From: Rs1 sp000416275
Lineage (GTDB): Bacteria; Pseudomonadota; Gammaproteobacteria; Pseudomonadales; Balneatricaceae
Reading direction: 5' to 3'
Length of the DNA stretch: 64,000 nucleotides
Assembly (NCBI GenBank): GCA_965243635.1
Contig: OZ251574.1
Coordinates: 4,960,001 to 5,024,000, forward strand
The position numbers were made by a program, and so were the translations under genes. The notes beneath the pieces were generated by a model, which saw only the letters and a list, made by a program, of their open reading frames with translations, was not told the DNA's origin and ran no database searches. Positions 15,919 to 25,502 of this stretch are shown piece by piece. Position 1 is the first letter of the stretch. Every line of letters begins with the position of its first letter.

Positions 15919-16884
15919 GTGCAATTTTTTAGTTATTTGGGGCGCAAGCTCGCTCATTTCCTTTCCAAACCACATGCCAATGAAGATCTGTTTTCAACCA
16001 GTAATCCGCAACTCTTGCAGAGAACTCTGCGCAAAGGGGATATATTGTTGATTGAGGGCACCAGCCGATTCAGCACTAGTATCAAGTTCTTTACCCAATC
16101 TACCTGGTCACATGCGATTCTCTATATTGGCGATCACTTAGGCGGCGAAGCGGGAGTAGAGGCGTTATCACTGTTAGAAGTAGATATCGAAAATGGAGTC
16201 AGAGCAGTCCCTCTCAGCATGTACAGCGATCAACACAGCCGTATCTGCAGACCTATAGGTCTCTCTGAAAGTGAAATAGAGCAAGTGCTACAGTTTGCGG
16301 TGGCCAGAATTGGCAACAGCTACGATTTGAAAAATATTTTTGATTTAGCCCGCTACCTGATTCCCACTCCTCCGATCCCGATTAGATGGCGTAGAAAAGC
16401 TTTTTCGCTAGGTAGTGGCGACCCGACCAGAGCCATTTGTTCATCGCTTATCGCACAGGCCTTTCAATCGATAAATTACCCGATTCTGCCGGATGTCACC
16501 TATGTAAATCCGACTGATTCTCAGCGTATCAGCAATTACCAAAAGCTGCATCGGCGTCGCGACCCAAGCTTATTCGCCCCCCGAGACTTTGATGTGTCAC
16601 CATACTTCGAGGTGATCAAGCCGATAGTGCAAAATGGTTTTAATCACCGCAATCTCAAGTGGCACGAAAACCAGCTCGACCCTGCGGAAATAGAAATTGA
16701 TCAAGCATTAGACCCCCACTCGCCCACTGCCCCACCCCCGGTTGAAAGGCCGGCAACTATGACGAAACAAGAGTCTGAAAATCAGGACACTAGTACCGAG
16801 GATAAATATTTAGACACTACAGAGACCGTTCAGCCATCCAATTCACCAGCGGCGCTGAAACGCTCCGACAGCAGCGCCGAATAA
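15919..16884 (+). CDS. YiiX/YebB-like NlpC/P60-type cysteine hydrolase
   Basis: 321 residues from a GTG with AAGGAG 6 nt upstream. The papain-like permuted core is visible: LRKGDILLIEG, H65 in TWSHAILYIGD, an acidic residue in GVEAL (82) and a late Cys174 in AICSSLIAQAFQ. This is the circularly permuted NlpC/P60 (YiiX) arrangement, whose members act on peptide, amide or lipid substrates. Residues about 230-321 are a low-complexity, Pro/Ser/Thr/Glu-rich tail, likely disordered. No signal peptide is evident. The gene stands alone, convergent with nhaD. Confidence 0.85.
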   Translation: MQFFSYLGRKLAHFLSKPHANEDLFSTSNPQLLQRTLRKGDILLIEGTSRFSTSIKFFTQSTWSHAILYIGDHLGGEAGVEALSLLEVDIENGVRAVPLSMYSDQHSRICRPIGLSESEIEQVLQFAVARIGNSYDLKNIFDLARYLIPTPPIPIRWRRKAFSLGSGDPTRAICSSLIAQAFQSINYPILPDVTYVNPTDSQRISNYQKLHRRRDPSLFAPRDFDVSPYFEVIKPIVQNGFNHRNLKWHENQLDPAEIEIDQALDPHSPTAPPPVERPATMTKQESENQDTSTEDKYLDTTETVQPSNSPAALKRSDSSAE

Positions 16885-16931
16885 TCAAGAACAGCGCATC
16901 AGTGAAAATATCCTGCAAGCCAAGTGCTCGA

Positions 16932-18173
16932 TTAATACAAGAAATTACCCACCAGTACACTGCCGATAAAACCTAAAGTATAAGCAATCAACAGCACCGC
17001 GAAGTAGCGCATATAGGAAAAGAAATTCAGCCCGCTGACCTTGCTCATGGCAACGATACCCGCAGCCGAACCAATCACTAGTAGCGATCCACCGACACCG
17101 ACACTATAAGTTAAGGAGAGCCACTGTGACGGCTGCATGGCGATACTCGATTTAAGTACTGCGGCAGTGAGTGGCACATTATCCACCAGTGCTGAAATTA
17201 GCCCCATCGTATAGTTTGCATAGTCTATCGGCATAATTTGGTACAGCTGCACTAGAGAGTCGAGAACTTGTATTTCCTTTAACATCCCCACCAGTAATAA
17301 GATTCCTAAGAAAAACAGTAGTGTGTCGTATTCAATCGCTCGAATATATTCCAGCATGTCATCTCTCTTATCGCCGCGATAGCAAAAACGACCGACCAGA
17401 AACATGATCGATAGACCAAACAAAAAGGTCAAAACGGGGGGAACTTGTGCGTATACATTCAGTACTATAGTTGCAAAGATGGTCGCTAAAAATATGGCGG
17501 CGATCCGCTTGCCGACTAAATCTTCAGAGGTTTTTTGGTTGGCGATGCTAATCTCGCCATCTAAAGTGAACGACAGCATCAAGCTCAGCGCCATCACACT
17601 AATAAAAGAGGGGATAGACAGCCAGAGTAAATCCTGAATTGCTACTTTGCCCTCCAGGAAAATCATCAGCGTTGTAACATCACCAGTGATCAGTGATACG
17701 CCTCCTGAGTTAACCGAGAACACCACCAAGACGGTAAATTTTATCGCGTTTTTGACCGGCAGTTTTAAAGATAAGACCAAGGTCATAGAAACCAGTGTCG
17801 CGGTAATATTGTCCGATAGGGAGGAAAAGACAAAAGAGAATATAGAGACTAAAAACAGTAACTTTTTTTCACTAATTTTTGCCGGCAACAGCCGGTAAAT
17901 CATCGATTCAATCAAACCTTGATGATTTAAATAGGCGACGAAAGTCATAGCGGCCATTAAAAACAACCAGAGTGTAGCTATCTCTAGGAGATTCTCATTA
18001 AAAGCACTTTGAATATCCGCTCGGCTAAGCCCATGCTGCGGGAAAATAAATAACAAGATCCAGGCTAAGGCACCGAGAAAAAGAGTTGTTTTTGCCTTGT
18101 TAACATGAATAACTTCTTCAAAAACAATAGTTAAAAAAGCGACGAACGCGAGTAGTATTAAAAGGACTTGCAT
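16932..18173 (-). CDS. nhaD: NhaD-type Na+/H+ antiporter
   Basis: 413 residues from the ATG at 18173 (GGA 6 nt upstream); an in-frame start 15 codons earlier is less likely. About twelve hydrophobic segments are seen. The family patterns SLSDNITATLVS and LISALVDNVPLTAAVL mark the NhaD branch of the ion-transporter superfamily. It exports Na+ (or Li+) in exchange for H+ at alkaline pH and fits a marine or halotolerant life. It is transcribed alone, with a family-A element about 175 bp upstream. Confidence 0.9.
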   Translation of the reverse strand: MQVLLILLAFVAFLTIVFEEVIHVNKAKTTLFLGALAWILLFIFPQHGLSRADIQSAFNENLLEIATLWLFLMAAMTFVAYLNHQGLIESMIYRLLPAKISEKKLLFLVSIFSFVFSSLSDNITATLVSMTLVLSLKLPVKNAIKFTVLVVFSVNSGGVSLITGDVTTLMIFLEGKVAIQDLLWLSIPSFISVMALSLMLSFTLDGEISIANQKTSEDLVGKRIAAIFLATIFATIVLNVYAQVPPVLTFLFGLSIMFLVGRFCYRGDKRDDMLEYIRAIEYDTLLFFLGILLLVGMLKEIQVLDSLVQLYQIMPIDYANYTMGLISALVDNVPLTAAVLKSSIAMQPSQWLSLTYSVGVGGSLLVIGSAAGIVAMSKVSGLNFFSYMRYFAVLLIAYTLGFIGSVLVGNFLY

Positions 18174-18348
18174 GTTAAATCCAACATAAAGTAATGAAAT
18201 GAGGCTGAGCTGTCGCAAAAACTATTGCGACAACCGGCTCTACAAAATTGCCTTGAGCAGTTTTAATCAGCAGGCGAAAGTTTAATCCGTGTCGGCAAAA
18301 ATGCAACCGATTCCATTAAACAATTGAAATAGAGCAAGATAATTTAAA

Positions 18349-18508
18349 CCTGAATCCGTGATTTCAAAGTGAATACAGAGTGTAAGATATTGGTACTACA
18401 GTGGAATTGAAAAATTTTAGCTGAACCCGTAGGTTCAGTGGGTATTTTTCTAACCGCTGTAGAATCAAGAGCTTGCGCTATGTGATGCTGTGAAGTCACT
18501 GAATCAAG
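18349..18508. repeat. Family-A MITE-like element, copy 2 (160 bp)
   Basis: Nearly identical to copy 1 at 5.2 kb, with the same length of 160 bp. The ends are CCTGAATCCGTGATTTC and GAAGTCACTGAATCAAG. Flanking TTAAA and TTACA could be a 5-bp target duplication with one change. Confidence 0.8.
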
Positions 18509-18575
18509 TTACACAAACCGGCTATATTTTTAAACAAGCGCCGTGAGTACGCGACTGCCGTAGAGCAAACTACTA

Positions 18576-18909
18576 CCTGATTGACCATCATACTCCGCTC
18601 AACTTGGCGACCATCCAATAAAGCGTTTAATTTCAATAAGTTAAAAAGTTGTAATATGTTTCTATGATGTAATAATGGTTTAGATTATGGCCAAGTTACT
18701 TATTTGTAAATTTTTTACTTTAGGCCAGTCTGTGAAGACGCAGCGCTAATCAGCTAGTGTTTTGTTTTTCCTCTGTGCAGCGCAGCGCCTCTGTGCCCTC
18801 TGTGGTGAAAAAATCTTTAAAGGATTGGTTTTACCACAGAGGACACAGAGAGCACAGAGAAGAGATTAAAAGCATCTTTTGCTATGGCGGAGACACAGGG
18901 CTAATCAGG
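18576..18909. repeat. Family-D element, interrupted copy
   Basis: The left part (CCTGATTGACCATCATACTC, then TAATGGTTTAGATTATGG and TTTTTTACTTTAGGCCAGTC) matches 25333-25459. The matching right end GAGACACAGGGCTAATCAGG is found only at about 18890-18909. Between them lies the family-E inverted repeat, as if that element entered family D. No gene is seen. Confidence 0.6.
18789..18850. repeat. Family-E inverted repeat (ACCACAGAGG type)
   Basis: CTCTGTGCCCTCTGTGGTG (from 18789) pairs with ACCACAGAGGACACAGAG (to 18850) with few mismatches. Repeats of this ACCACAGAGG-ACACAGAG type are familiar as dispersed intergenic repeats in many bacterial genomes. Only one copy is in this window. Confidence 0.6.
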
Positions 18910-18925
18910 AACTACTAAGCATGCC

Positions 18926-19363
18926 CTAAACACCATCGCCACGATTATTGATCCACTCGCTCATCACCACATGCGTTTTCATTTTCGATATTTTACTATT
19001 AGTATCGATGTACTCACGAATCTGGTGCAGGCGCTGCATACTTGGAGCTTTTACAAAGACCAGTAAATCCATGTCGCCAGTGATTCCGTGGCAAGTTATT
19101 ATTTCGGGGATATCTTTAAAAACATCTAGTACTTGAGCGCAGCAAGACGATACGTATTGGATTTCAAAATAGGCGCTGACTGCGGTTTTTTGAGATTCTG
19201 AAAGCAGTACTTGATAGCCTCTAATCACCTGGCTTTTTTCCAGTGCTTTAATCCGTGCTGAGACAGAGGTTCGGGATAAATTTACCTGTTCAGCTATACT
19301 GGAAACACTTTGACGTGCATCTTCTCTCAGTGCCTGAATAATTGCTGTATCAAATTTATCCAA
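18926..19363 (-). CDS. Lrp/AsnC family transcriptional regulator
   Basis: 145 residues from a TTG with AGAGG about 8 nt upstream. Residues about 5-55 form the AsnC-type HTH (ILREDARQSVSSIAEQVNLS-like opening, RIKALEKSQVIRGY). Residues about 65-140 form a RAM effector-binding domain (CHGITGDMDLLVFVKA). It is divergent from the yjeH-type exporter with a 383-bp gap, the usual setting for an amino-acid-responsive regulator controlling its neighbour. The effector is probably an amino acid such as leucine or methionine, by inference. Confidence 0.9.
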   Translation of the reverse strand: MDKFDTAIIQALREDARQSVSSIAEQVNLSRTSVSARIKALEKSQVIRGYQVLLSESQKTAVSAYFEIQYVSSCCAQVLDVFKDIPEIITCHGITGDMDLLVFVKAPSMQRLHQIREYIDTNSKISKMKTHVVMSEWINNRGDGV

Positions 19364-19564
19364 TATTAAAACCTCTTTAGCAAGCCCAAAAAATCAATAA
19401 GTTACTCTGGTTTTCAGCGATAAGCAGTGCGGTATTAAAAGCTATTCTGCAACCTCAATAGGCTCCGTTTAACCATGACACTCGCTCAGTGGCGACTACT
19501 TTAGACGCTTACTGTTGAAAATACGACAGTTTGCCAATAATTCCTGACATAATGCAGGCCCAGT

Positions 19565-19596
19565 CGCACAGATTGTGCGGATAATCTGGTTATAAT
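19565..19596 (+). promoter_or_regulatory. Candidate promoter and operator for yjeH
   Basis: A perfect inverted repeat CGCACA-GAT-TGTGCG (19565-19579) lies 11 bp before an extended -10 element TGG-TATAAT (19591-19596). The repeat would cover the -35 zone, which suits a regulator-binding site, perhaps for the divergent Lrp-like protein. The leader to the yjeH ATG would be about 145 nt. Confidence 0.5.
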
Positions 19597-19746
19597 CAAG
19601 GCATCATTTACAGCTCAACATTGCGGCATACGAACACTACAGAGACTAAGCGGGTCGAACATACCATAAAGCTGCTGCGAAAAATCAGGATTAGATCAAG
19701 CTAAACGGGCTGCCATAACCAACTATAAGTCAGGATAATACTAGAT

Positions 19747-21024
19747 ATGCAACACACTCAAGGCACTATAGGTCGCTGGCAAGGCGCAGGCCTTATGGCT
19801 ACTACACTACTGGGAACTGGCGTGTTTATCCTGCCGCAAATAACCGTAGAGCTGGCTGAAACTGGAGCTTTGTGGGCATGGCTGCTACTGACTTTAGCGA
19901 TCATTCCTGTGACTTTGGTGTTTGGCCGCCTCTCCAGCCTATACCCACACGCTGGCGGTCCAGCACATTTTATTGAAAAAGCCTTTGGCAGCTTGGCGGG
20001 ACGCTGTATTGGTTTAAGTTTTTTACTGTTAATCCCAATAGGCAGCGCCGCCGCCATTCTCATTAGCTATACATTTCTGTCGGTGATGGTGGATATACCT
20101 ACCAGCTTGGAATTGCCTATTCAGCTGGCGATGACCTTATTGATTTTATTGCTCAACCTGAAAGGCATTAACGTCTCTGCCAAATTACAGTTCTCTTTAA
20201 CCTTGATCATTGTCGCTATCGTGGCGCTAATGCTGGTCTTTTCCGGGACAGAAATCCAACAGTACACTCTCGCCAGTAATTTAGCGGCGGTCAAATTAGA
20301 CCCAGTGTTAGCCGCGGTAGGGATCGCCTTTTGGAGTTTTCTTGGGGTTGAAGCTATGTCACATTTGGCCAATGATTTTAAAGACCCGAAAAAAGATATG
20401 CTCGCGGCGATGATGTTAGGCACCGTGTTGGTAGGGGTCATTTATATAGCTTGTACCTACTTGCTGCTAGCCTTACCCAACCACAGCACCTTGGGCTTCG
20501 TCGATATCTTTGACCAACTATTCGGTGGCTACGGCGCCCAGGTAATCGGGGGGTTAGGCATTGCAAGCGGGCTAGCCACTGTCAATGTGTATATCGCGGG
20601 GGCATCCCGACTGTTGCACAGCTTTAGTCTAGATCGTGTATTACCGGCTTATTTTACCCGCCTCAACAGTCACCACGTCCCCGTGAGAGCACTAGTGGCG
20701 ATAATTATAACTATGATGATCGCGATCAGCTGCACTTTCATTTACAGCTTGGATTTAGAACAGCTGATTATTTGGACCAATGGCGTATTTGTGATCATTT
20801 ACAGTGCTACTATGCTAGCGGCACTGCAATTATTAAAGCGTAAATATATACCGCTAGTGTTAATCGGCTGCCTGTTCTTTATCGCAATCGCATACTCGAT
20901 AGGCAGTGGCATGCTGTACGCGGTAGTGATGCAGTTGTTTTTATTACCTATCTTACTCTGGCAACAAAAGCGTGCTGACAGACTGCTGGAGAGTGGCGCT
21001 CGGCCCGAGGGCGGTGCTTTTTAA
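19747..21024 (+). CDS. yjeH: APC-family amino acid exporter, YjeH type
   Basis: 425 residues with about twelve hydrophobic segments. The start region GLMATTLLGTGVFILPQIT and HAGGPAHFIEKAFG are typical of YjeH-like members of the APC superfamily. In E. coli YjeH exports methionine and branched-chain amino acids. AGGA lies about 10 nt before the ATG. It is divergent from an Lrp/AsnC regulator, which supports amino-acid-responsive control. Confidence 0.85.
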   Translation: MQHTQGTIGRWQGAGLMATTLLGTGVFILPQITVELAETGALWAWLLLTLAIIPVTLVFGRLSSLYPHAGGPAHFIEKAFGSLAGRCIGLSFLLLIPIGSAAAILISYTFLSVMVDIPTSLELPIQLAMTLLILLLNLKGINVSAKLQFSLTLIIVAIVALMLVFSGTEIQQYTLASNLAAVKLDPVLAAVGIAFWSFLGVEAMSHLANDFKDPKKDMLAAMMLGTVLVGVIYIACTYLLLALPNHSTLGFVDIFDQLFGGYGAQVIGGLGIASGLATVNVYIAGASRLLHSFSLDRVLPAYFTRLNSHHVPVRALVAIIITMMIAISCTFIYSLDLEQLIIWTNGVFVIIYSATMLAALQLLKRKYIPLVLIGCLFFIAIAYSIGSGMLYAVVMQLFLLPILLWQQKRADRLLESGARPEGGAF

Positions 21025-21299
21025 ACGCCGCTCTGACGCTCAGCTTCAGCCTGCGTGGGCGATATGCTACCAAGAAAAATCAACGTATCTTGACACTTTT
21101 TCTGTCTTCAGCTGCCAGCGACTGACTAACAGCCCACTCCAAACTTACCTAAATCTCTACCTATATCGAAAATGCATAACAATTTATCTAAATATTCGAT
21201 AAAAAATAGAGATTAGCAGTAAAAATTGACTATCAATAAGTAAATCACCTAGTGATAAATTGCTAGAATCTCCCTAAATAATTCTTGTTGGAGCTACCT

Positions 21300-24200
21300 A
21301 TGACCCATTCACTTACCACTATCCGTCAACACCTTCTCGATCATTATTTAGCCCCTGAACAAGGTGTGTTAAAACAGTTGATTGAGAATGCTGATATTAG
21401 TGTCGAATTGCGTCGGGAAATATCTACTCAAGCTGCGCAATTAGTCACTAAGGTACGCGCTTCTGGCAAGCCATCAATGATGGAAAAATTTCTCGCTGAG
21501 TACGGCCTAACCACCAAGGAAGGCGTGGCGCTGATGTGCTTAGCCGAAGCGCTACTGCGCGTGCCTGACTCTTATACTATCGATGCTTTAATCGAAGACA
21601 AAATCACCAGTGGTAACTGGTACAGCCACTTAGGCAGCTCTAATTCATCGCTGGTCAATTCATCGACTTGGGCGCTGTTGTTTACCGGAAAAGTGATTGC
21701 CCCTGTTCAGGGCGCTAACCAGGAAAAGAATATTGCCAATTCGATCCGCTCGCTGGTCAAAAAATTGGGCGAGCCGGTAGTGCGAGTAGCAGTGGCACAA
21801 GCCATGAAAGAGCTTGGCAGCCAGTTTGTGCTGGGCCGCGATATCGCAGAGGCCTGCAAGAGAGCGAAGAAGTTCGAAAAGCAAGGTTATTCATATTCTT
21901 ACGATATGCTAGGGGAGGCAGCGCGCACCGAAAAAGATGCACTGCGCTACCTGGCCTCTTACTCGCAGGCGATATCCGAGCTATCTAAGTCTTGTAACGA
22001 GCAAGATATCAGAAAAAATCCGGGCATATCGGTCAAGCTATCCGCCTTGTACTCACGCTATGAATACCCGCAAAAAGAACAAGTTTTACAGCAGCTCGTC
22101 CCCAGAACCTTATTGCTGGCGCAGCAAGCTAAAGCTGACAATATGGGCTTTAACATCGACGCCGAAGAAGCTGATCGCCTAGATTTATCGCTGGATGTGA
22201 TCGAGGCGGTGCTCTCTTCACCCACCCTAAAAAACTGGGACGGTTTTGGCGTCGTAGTACAAGCTTTTGGTCCGCGAGCGAGTTTCATTTTAGATTGGCT
22301 GTATGCGCTGGCTAAAAAACTAGATCGCAAAATAATGGTCCGCCTGGTCAAAGGCGCGTACTGGGATGCCGAAATCAAGCGCGCTCAAGTATTGGGGCTA
22401 TCCGGTTATCCGGTCTTTACCCGCAAGCTCAACTCCGACGTGTCCTACATCTGTTGCGCTAAAAAGCTGATCGCAATGACCGATCGCATCTATCCACAGT
22501 TTGCCACGCACAACGCTCACACCGTCACTGCGGTACTGCTTTTAGCCAGGGGCTTGCAGTCAGATCAGTATGAATTCCAAAGATTACATGGCATGGGCGA
22601 ATCGCTGCACCACCAAGTATTAACCGAGCACAAAACTAGCTGTCGAGTCTATGCGCCGGTCGGTGCCCATAAGGATTTACTGGCATACTTGGTGCGCCGC
22701 CTATTGGAAAACGGTGCCAATAGCTCTTTTGTCAATCAGATCGTCGACACTAGCATCAAGCCCGAGGATATCGCCAAAGATCCGATGACTGCCGTGTTAA
22801 ATTTAGGTGATAAAATTGCCAGCCAAATGATTCCGCTGCCAATCGACTTGTACGGAGCAGAGCGAGTTAACGCCAAGGGCTGGGATGTTACTGATTTTAC
22901 AACCGTGGCTGAAATTGATAGCCAGCGAATCGCTTTCAACCGCTTCCAATGGCATGCCGCGCCGATGCTGGCTAATCCCAGCACTGTAGAGAGCCGCGAG
23001 CTAGTCAGTATCTACAACCCTGCAGATCCAGAAGATCTAGTAGGTACTGTACATGAGGCGAATGCAACAGAAGTTGATGCGGCGATTACCGCGGCTGTTA
23101 CCGGCTTTGAAGAGTGGAATAAACAGAGTGCTGAGCACCGTGCGAACTGCTTAAATAAGCTCGCCGATTTATACGAAGAGCACGCCAACGAGTTTTTCGC
23201 TCTAGCCACCAGAGAGGCGGGCAAAACCTTACTCGATGCGGTAGGCGAACTCCGCGAAGCTATCGATTTCGCACGTTACTACGCCGTGCAAGCCACAAAG
23301 ACTGCCGCTGACAGCAGTGGTCGCGGGGTGATCACTTGTATTTCTCCCTGGAACTTCCCGCTCGCAATTTTTTCTGGACAGGTACTAGCTGCGCTGGCCG
23401 CAGGTAATACGGTACTGGCAAAGCCCGCTGAGCAAACCGTGCTAATTGCGGCGAAGGCCGTTGAGCTAATGCATTTAGCTGGGATCCCTAAAGACGCCAT
23501 CCAACTTTTACCGGGCACCGGCGCACTGGTCGGCGCGCAATTATGTAGCGATTCGCGGATTGCTGGAATTTGCTTTACCGGCTCAACCGCCACCGCCCAG
23601 CGCATCAACAAAATGATGGCAGCTAACTTAGCTCCCGACGCGCCTTTAATTGCCGAAACCGGCGGGCTAAATGCGATGATCGTCGACTCTACCGCACTCC
23701 CAGAGCAAGTGGTTAGAGATGTACTGGCCTCTTCTTTTCAAAGTGCTGGTCAGCGCTGTTCGGCACTGCGGATGCTGTATTTACAAGAGGAGATTGCCGA
23801 TGAGCTACTCGCTATGCTGTACGGCGCCATGGAGCAGCTAACCTTGGGCAATCCCTGGTTACTCAGCTCTGATATTGGCCCAGTTATCGATCTCGCTGCC
23901 AAGCAAAAAATTGAACAACACTGCGCGGCTTTTAAGGCAAAAGGCAAGTTACTAAAGACCATAGACACCCCTAAATCAGGATTATTTATTGCGCCGACTG
24001 TCTTGCAGGTCTCTGGCATTGAAGAACTGGGTGAAGAGATTTTCGGCCCGATCTTGCACGTCGCCACATTCAAAGGCAAAGATATTAACAAGGTCGTCGA
24101 TAGCATCAACCAACAGCAGTACGGTTTAACCTTTGGCTTGCATAGCCGAGTTGATAATCGCGTCCAACAGCTAATCAGTAACGTACACGCCGGTAACACT

Positions 24201-25001
24201 TACGTAAACCGCAATCAAATAGGCGCGATCGTTGGCTCGCAGCCTTTCGGTGGAGAAGGATTATCGGGGACTGGCCCGAAAGCAGGCGGCCCACACTACT
24301 TAAAACGCTTCCTCCAGGCGAACTCAGTGAGCGATGCTGCCACCGACCAAACAACACCGGTCAGCGATTCAGTTGCACAAAGTAAAGTACAGCAAAGTAT
24401 TGATAAATTGCAGGGCTCGAAAGTCGCGGCAGATTGGCCGACAGTCACGGATCGGGTGGCAATCCTCAAAAAATTAGCCTCATCGAGCAGTGATAACCAG
24501 CAGCTATTAGCCGCGATTGCCGAGGCGACGCCACCGCAGACAATGCCCGGGCCTACCGGTGAGCTAAACGTCTTATCGGAAGTGCCCCGCGGTCTAGTGC
24601 TGTGCCTAGCTGCAAACTTTGCCAGCAGCTTCGCGCTAAGCTTATGCGCGCTGTCACAAGGCAACAGTGTCGTGATGGTACTAGCAGACGCTGAAGTTGA
24701 TAGCAGTGCATTAAACGTGATCAGCGAACTGGCCACCAGTCAAGGTGTGCCGCTGTCTATCCTGGTCGGAAAACTGTCGGCACTGTCACTATCCAGCATG
24801 CAGGGAATCAGTGCGATCGCCAGCGATTATACTGCCAGTGAACTGCGCGACTATCGCCTGGCCCTCGCTGAGCGTCAAGGCGCCCTGCTGCCGCTGATCA
24901 ACGAAGCCGCTAAAGAGCGCTTTATCTTAGAGCGTCATCTTTGTGTAGATACAACCGCTGCCGGAGGTAATGCCAGCTTAATAGGCGCGGTAGAAGATTA
25001 A
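21300..25001 (+). CDS. putA: Bifunctional proline dehydrogenase / P5C dehydrogenase (type B PutA)
   Basis: 1233 residues; GGAG (21290-21293) is 6 nt before the ATG at 21300. It oxidises proline to glutamate in two steps at the inner face of the membrane. The PRODH barrel (about 150-470) shows RLVKGAYWDAEIKRAQ, FATHNAHTV and YEFQRLHGMGE. The ALDH part (about 560-985) has E786 in AETGG and nucleophile C820 in AGQRCSALR. Residues about 1000-1233 form an extra ALDH-like C-terminal domain. There is no N-terminal ribbon-helix-helix, so this PutA cannot repress its own gene as E. coli PutA does. A small ATCAC-CTA-GTGAT repeat at 21244-21256 precedes the gene. Confidence 0.96.
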   Translation: MTHSLTTIRQHLLDHYLAPEQGVLKQLIENADISVELRREISTQAAQLVTKVRASGKPSMMEKFLAEYGLTTKEGVALMCLAEALLRVPDSYTIDALIEDKITSGNWYSHLGSSNSSLVNSSTWALLFTGKVIAPVQGANQEKNIANSIRSLVKKLGEPVVRVAVAQAMKELGSQFVLGRDIAEACKRAKKFEKQGYSYSYDMLGEAARTEKDALRYLASYSQAISELSKSCNEQDIRKNPGISVKLSALYSRYEYPQKEQVLQQLVPRTLLLAQQAKADNMGFNIDAEEADRLDLSLDVIEAVLSSPTLKNWDGFGVVVQAFGPRASFILDWLYALAKKLDRKIMVRLVKGAYWDAEIKRAQVLGLSGYPVFTRKLNSDVSYICCAKKLIAMTDRIYPQFATHNAHTVTAVLLLARGLQSDQYEFQRLHGMGESLHHQVLTEHKTSCRVYAPVGAHKDLLAYLVRRLLENGANSSFVNQIVDTSIKPEDIAKDPMTAVLNLGDKIASQMIPLPIDLYGAERVNAKGWDVTDFTTVAEIDSQRIAFNRFQWHAAPMLANPSTVESRELVSIYNPADPEDLVGTVHEANATEVDAAITAAVTGFEEWNKQSAEHRANCLNKLADLYEEHANEFFALATREAGKTLLDAVGELREAIDFARYYAVQATKTAADSSGRGVITCISPWNFPLAIFSGQVLAALAAGNTVLAKPAEQTVLIAAKAVELMHLAGIPKDAIQLLPGTGALVGAQLCSDSRIAGICFTGSTATAQRINKMMAANLAPDAPLIAETGGLNAMIVDSTALPEQVVRDVLASSFQSAGQRCSALRMLYLQEEIADELLAMLYGAMEQLTLGNPWLLSSDIGPVIDLAAKQKIEQHCAAFKAKGKLLKTIDTPKSGLFIAPTVLQVSGIEELGEEIFGPILHVATFKGKDINKVVDSINQQQYGLTFGLHSRVDNRVQQLISNVHAGNTYVNRNQIGAIVGSQPFGGEGLSGTGPKAGGPHYLKRFLQANSVSDAATDQTTPVSDSVAQSKVQQSIDKLQGSKVAADWPTVTDRVAILKKLASSSSDNQQLLAAIAEATPPQTMPGPTGELNVLSEVPRGLVLCLAANFASSFALSLCALSQGNSVVMVLADAEVDSSALNVISELATSQGVPLSILVGKLSALSLSSMQGISAIASDYTASELRDYRLALAERQGALLPLINEAAKERFILERHLCVDTTAAGGNASLIGAVED

Positions 25002-25080
25002 CCTGCCGCATCTCGGTTTTCAGCAGTTACCGCTAATTTTATCGAATCCAAGTGACTAACTTGGGTCTGATAAAATTGCC

Positions 25081-25230
25081 ATGCACCTTGAAACGCTAGC
25101 AACCAAGGTAGAGCATATAAAGAATATCTCGTTAAAGTTTGAATTTCGACACGCGGTCATGGCCTTTAGTGTTAGCACTTTGTGCCAGGCCGTCGCATTG
25201 ATACTAATCCCTGATGGCATTGCCAATTGA
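25081..25230 (+). pseudogene. Decayed partial copy of the ZIP-type transporter gene
   Basis: The 49 codons from the ATG at 25081 read MHLETLATKVEHIKN and then LKFEFRHAVMAF, clearly like residues 16-65 of the intact transporter at 26489-27202. A stop follows IPDGIAN. Nucleotide similarity continues on both sides, from about 25072 to 25256, without a usable start or downstream frame. It is a broken duplicate about 1.4 kb before the live gene. The rest of the 25002-25502 gap holds a family-D element. Confidence 0.8.
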
Positions 25231-25332
25231 TAAACGCTCTGGTCCAGTCTGGCTGATCCTACGACGGCTTGAAATGCACCCACTGAACCTTCAGGGCCTA
25301 GCTTACGCTTTTAAATTGTTATCAAAAACTAA

Positions 25333-25459
25333 CCTGATTGACCATCATACTCCGCTTAACTTGGCAGCCACTTAATAATGGTTTAGATTATAGCTAAGTC
25401 ATTTATTGGTAAAAAATTTTTACTTTAGGCCAGTCTGTGGAGACACAGGGCTAATCAGG
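25333..25459. repeat. Family-D element, uninterrupted copy (127 bp)
   Basis: It begins CCTGATTGACC and ends GGGCTAATCAGG, giving short inverted ends (CCTGATT/AATCAGG). The interior matches 18576-18745. It is non-coding. Confidence 0.65.
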
Positions 25460-25502
25460 AAAACTAAGACTTTATGCCCGTGCTCACTTTTAAACCACGG
25501 AA

